The notes beneath the pieces were generated by a model. The model was not told the origin of the DNA. It worked only from the letters and a program-made list of their open reading frames with translations, and did not search any database. 64,000 nucleotides of DNA from Mangrovimonas sp. YM274 (GTDB lineage Bacteria; Bacteroidota; Bacteroidia; Flavobacteriales; Flavobacteriaceae), in NCBI RefSeq assembly GCF_030908385.1, contig NZ_CP133091.1:62001-126000 (forward strand), given 5' to 3'. This document shows, piece by piece, positions 62,320 through 64,000 of the stretch (its first letter is position 1; the number at the start of each line of letters is the position of its first letter). The position numbers and the translations under genes are program-made.

Positions 62320-62345
62320 GCAACCTTTTAAGGCTTTTGGCATCT
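62320..62345 (+). promoter_or_regulatory. ECF-type promoter GCAACC-N15-CATCT of the lipoprotein-sigma operon
   Basis: GCAACC (62320-62325) and CATCT (62341-62345) are exactly 15 bases apart, 33-42 bases before the candidate lipoprotein starts. Since the operon encodes an ECF sigma factor, autoregulation is likely. Confidence 0.65.
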
Positions 62346-62387
62346 TACCTTAAAAGGTATAATTCTTTAAACCCAATAATGTTGAAA

Positions 62388-62801
62388 ATGAAAAAGATAT
62401 TAGTCTTATGCACGTTCCTACTTACTGTTCTGTCCTGTAGTCTTGATGACGACGGTTCACCTTCCTTCTACTATGAAATACTACCGGTTGAAAGCGTTGA
62501 TATGCCTGAGGAGTTTGTTTTAGGCGAAACCTATCCCATTTACCTAAGTTATTTAAAGCCATCGAGCTGCTATGTCTACAACAATCTCTATTATGACAGC
62601 GAATTAAACCAAAGAACCATTGCCATTGTAGATAAAGTTTATGTAAATGATTGCATTGAGTATGACGAAGAAGAAATAGAGGAAGTATCCTTTAACTTTA
62701 AAGTTGTAAGCAACGGAACCTATATATTCAGATTTTGGCAAGGTGAAGATGAAAACGGAAATGATTTGTACTATATTGTTGAAGTGCCTGTAGTAGAATA
62801 A
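62388..62801 (+). CDS. small acidic lipoprotein
   Basis: ATG at 62388 gives a 137-residue protein (an ATG three codons earlier at 62379 is also possible). Signal peptide KKILVLCTFLLTVLSC ends in an LSC lipobox, followed by the acidic SLDDDGSP spacer. The mature part is beta-rich with four Cys/Tyr-containing strands (LSYLKPSSCYVYNNLYYD, DKVYVNDCIEYDEEE, GTYIFRFWQGEDENGNDLYY). I recognise no named family. It is the first gene after an ECF-type promoter and lies 31 bp before the sigma factor, so it may be a sensor or a target of the same system. Confidence 0.78.
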   Translation: MKKILVLCTFLLTVLSCSLDDDGSPSFYYEILPVESVDMPEEFVLGETYPIYLSYLKPSSCYVYNNLYYDSELNQRTIAIVDKVYVNDCIEYDEEEIEEVSFNFKVVSNGTYIFRFWQGEDENGNDLYYIVEVPVVE

Positions 62802-62832
62802 ACATCGAAACCTAACCAAATACCGTGATAAT

Positions 62833-63375
62833 GTGAGTTTAGAGCAACTCATAGAAAGTTGTAAAAAAAATAATGCTAAAGCACAAAGCCAGTTATATAA
62901 ACTCTACTCGAGTAAACTATTCTCGCTGTGCTTAAAGTATTCGCGAAATTATGCCGAAGCAGAAGACAACCTGCAAGACGCATTCGTTACCATTTTCGGT
63001 AAGATCTCACAATATCAAGGCAAGGGCTCCTTGGAAGGCTGGATGAAACGCATCGCAATTAATACTGCCTTACAGCGGTATCGGAGCGCAGGCGTGTTTA
63101 ATATTGTTAATGAAGAGCAAATAGAGGATGTCTCCCTAGAAATTGACGAAGATGACATCACCCTTGATTTTCTCCTCAAAATCATCCAAGAGTTGCCAGA
63201 TCGTTACAGACTGGTTTTTAACCTCTATGTATTGGATGATTATTCGCATAAGGAAATTGCGAAAATGTTGGACATATCCACCGGGACCTCAAAATCCAAT
63301 CTTGCCAGAGCACGATTGATATTAAAAGAAAAAATTGAAATGCATAAAACGGGATCCAACTCCCAATCTTTATAA
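62833..63375 (+). CDS. ECF-type RNA polymerase sigma factor
   Basis: This 180-residue sigma factor starts with GTG at 62833; the ATG two bases earlier is out of frame. Region 2 (AQSQLYKLYSSKLFSLCLKY, AEAEDNLQDAFVTIFGKI, WMKRIAINTALQRYR) and region 4 (IIQELPDRYRLVFNLYVLDDYSHKEIAKMLDISTGTSKSNLARAR) are complete. It lies between a lipoprotein gene and a membrane anti-sigma gene, whose ATG overlaps its stop (TAATG). A GCAACC-N15-CATCT element at the operon start is probably recognised by this factor. Confidence 0.93.
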   Translation: MSLEQLIESCKKNNAKAQSQLYKLYSSKLFSLCLKYSRNYAEAEDNLQDAFVTIFGKISQYQGKGSLEGWMKRIAINTALQRYRSAGVFNIVNEEQIEDVSLEIDEDDITLDFLLKIIQELPDRYRLVFNLYVLDDYSHKEIAKMLDISTGTSKSNLARARLILKEKIEMHKTGSNSQSL

Positions 63376-64000
63376 TGAGCGATAAAAAACATATTGACAG
63401 GCTATTCCAAGAGCAATTCAAAGACTTTGAAGCCACTCCCAAAGAAGACGTCTGGAACAACATAGAACAGCGCTTGCATGGCAACAAACGCAAACGTAAA
63501 GTCGTGGGCATTTGGTGGCAATTAGCTGGTGTGGCAGCACTTTTAGCATTATTGCTGACTGCCGGGAAGTTTATATTTAGCCCGCCCAATAGCATTCAGG
63601 AGAACACAATACCCCTTGTTGAAGAGCAAACCAACAGTGAAACGAACGACAGCGCTTTACAACAAACAACAACCGATTCTACCATCAACTCCAATAATAG
63701 TATCAACCATACTGTAACGGAAAACAATCGAAAGAAAGATGCTATGACCCCTTCGGAAAATGGACCATTGCAACAAGGCAAAACTTCCATAAGCGTTAAT
63801 CAAGCCACAACGGTTGCGATTTCTTCTGAAAAGAACTCATCACAAACAAAAAACAATAGCCTTAGAAAAGCGCCACAACAACAAAAAAATGCTCTTTACA
63901 TAAATAGTAATGAGGGCTTAACCAACAACTCTCCAAATCTACCTGAACCTAGCCCTTACACTACTACTCCTTCAGAAAAGAATACAAAAACCATAGACAC
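63375..64000 (+). CDS. anti-sigma-like membrane protein, cut by the window edge
   Basis: An open frame from ATG 63375 runs off the right edge (at least 208 codons). A cytosolic N-terminal part (DRLFQEQFKDFEATPKEDVW, typical of Bacteroidota anti-sigma proteins) is followed by a basic KRKRK stretch, one membrane helix (WWQLAGVAALLALLLTAGKFIF, ~47-68) and a long Ser/Thr/Asn/Gln-rich, low-complexity periplasmic linker. In relatives an outer-membrane-barrel-type domain follows, but that part is not in the window. The ATG shares a base with the sigma stop codon, so the pair is translationally coupled. Confidence 0.8.
   Translation, partial: MSDKKHIDRLFQEQFKDFEATPKEDVWNNIEQRLHGNKRKRKVVGIWWQLAGVAALLALLLTAGKFIFSPPNSIQENTIPLVEEQTNSETNDSALQQTTTDSTINSNNSINHTVTENNRKKDAMTPSENGPLQQGKTSISVNQATTVAISSEKNSSQTKNNSLRKAPQQQKNALYINSNEGLTNNSPNLPEPSPYTTTPSEKNTKTID

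Overview
The window is chromosomal DNA from a member of the Bacteroidota, most likely family Flavobacteriaceae. Supporting signs are a gliding lipoprotein GldH, a type IX secretion C-terminal sorting domain on a secreted M1 peptidase, GLPGLI-family proteins, CarboxypepD_reg/TonB-type receptors, a bacilliredoxin, promoter -7 boxes of the TAnnTTTG type and low GC. Coding density is high. I see no rRNA, CRISPR array, integrase or insertion sequence. A tRNA (probably Pro) is cut by the left edge, and a putative anti-sigma gene is cut by the right edge.

Layout. 0-6 kb: MpaB-like protein, DUF1398 protein, tRNA-Asn, RseP, secreted M1 peptidase, SCO protein. 6-8.7 kb: ferrous iron operon feoA-feoB plus a 44-residue Cys-rich membrane protein. 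8.7-14.2 kb: an AT-rich accessory block in which a ~350-bp non-coding leader occurs twice, each copy followed by a tiny secreted two-cysteine protein and a GLPGLI protein, ending in a large outer-membrane receptor. 14.2-20.4 kb: a second, split FeoB with a membrane-anchored DtxR/FeoA fusion and an MntR/DtxR regulator, divergent from a TonB-dependent receptor; this is probably a manganese or iron uptake module. 20.4-23.2 kb: ECF sigma factor with an anti-sigma/TonB hybrid. 23.2-30.5 kb: TerB/DnaJ protein, lipoprotein, bacilliredoxin, PlsC, acyl-ACP desaturase, HD hydrolase, AraC regulator, secreted protein, PA0069-type radical SAM protein.

30.5-45.9 kb is a heme region. A leftward run (AraC regulator, secreted protein, hemH, MATE, hemJ, histidine kinase, enoyl-CoA hydratase) diverges from a rightward run (hemA, a hemC-hemD fusion, hemE, EI24, GNAT, hemF, DUF4421, hemB). 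Together they cover glutamyl-tRNA to heme except the aminomutase step (hemL), which is not in the window. 46-51.3 kb: CNNM transporter, Ogt, serine hydrolase, exonuclease, double ABC ATPase. 51.6-57.2 kb: CoA-transferase pair and a RicT-GldH-PBP1A operon. 57.3-60.9 kb: trhO-trhP-ferredoxin-radical SAM operon. 61.2-64 kb: recA, then lipoprotein, ECF sigma factor and anti-sigma.

The most noteworthy items are the duplicated leader cassette at 8.8-11.5 kb and a shared ECF-type promoter signature, GCAACC-N15-CATCT. It precedes three loci that encode lipoproteins or small exported peptides, one of them the sigma-factor operon itself. A sister element, GAGACC-N15-CATAA, precedes the other sigma gene.
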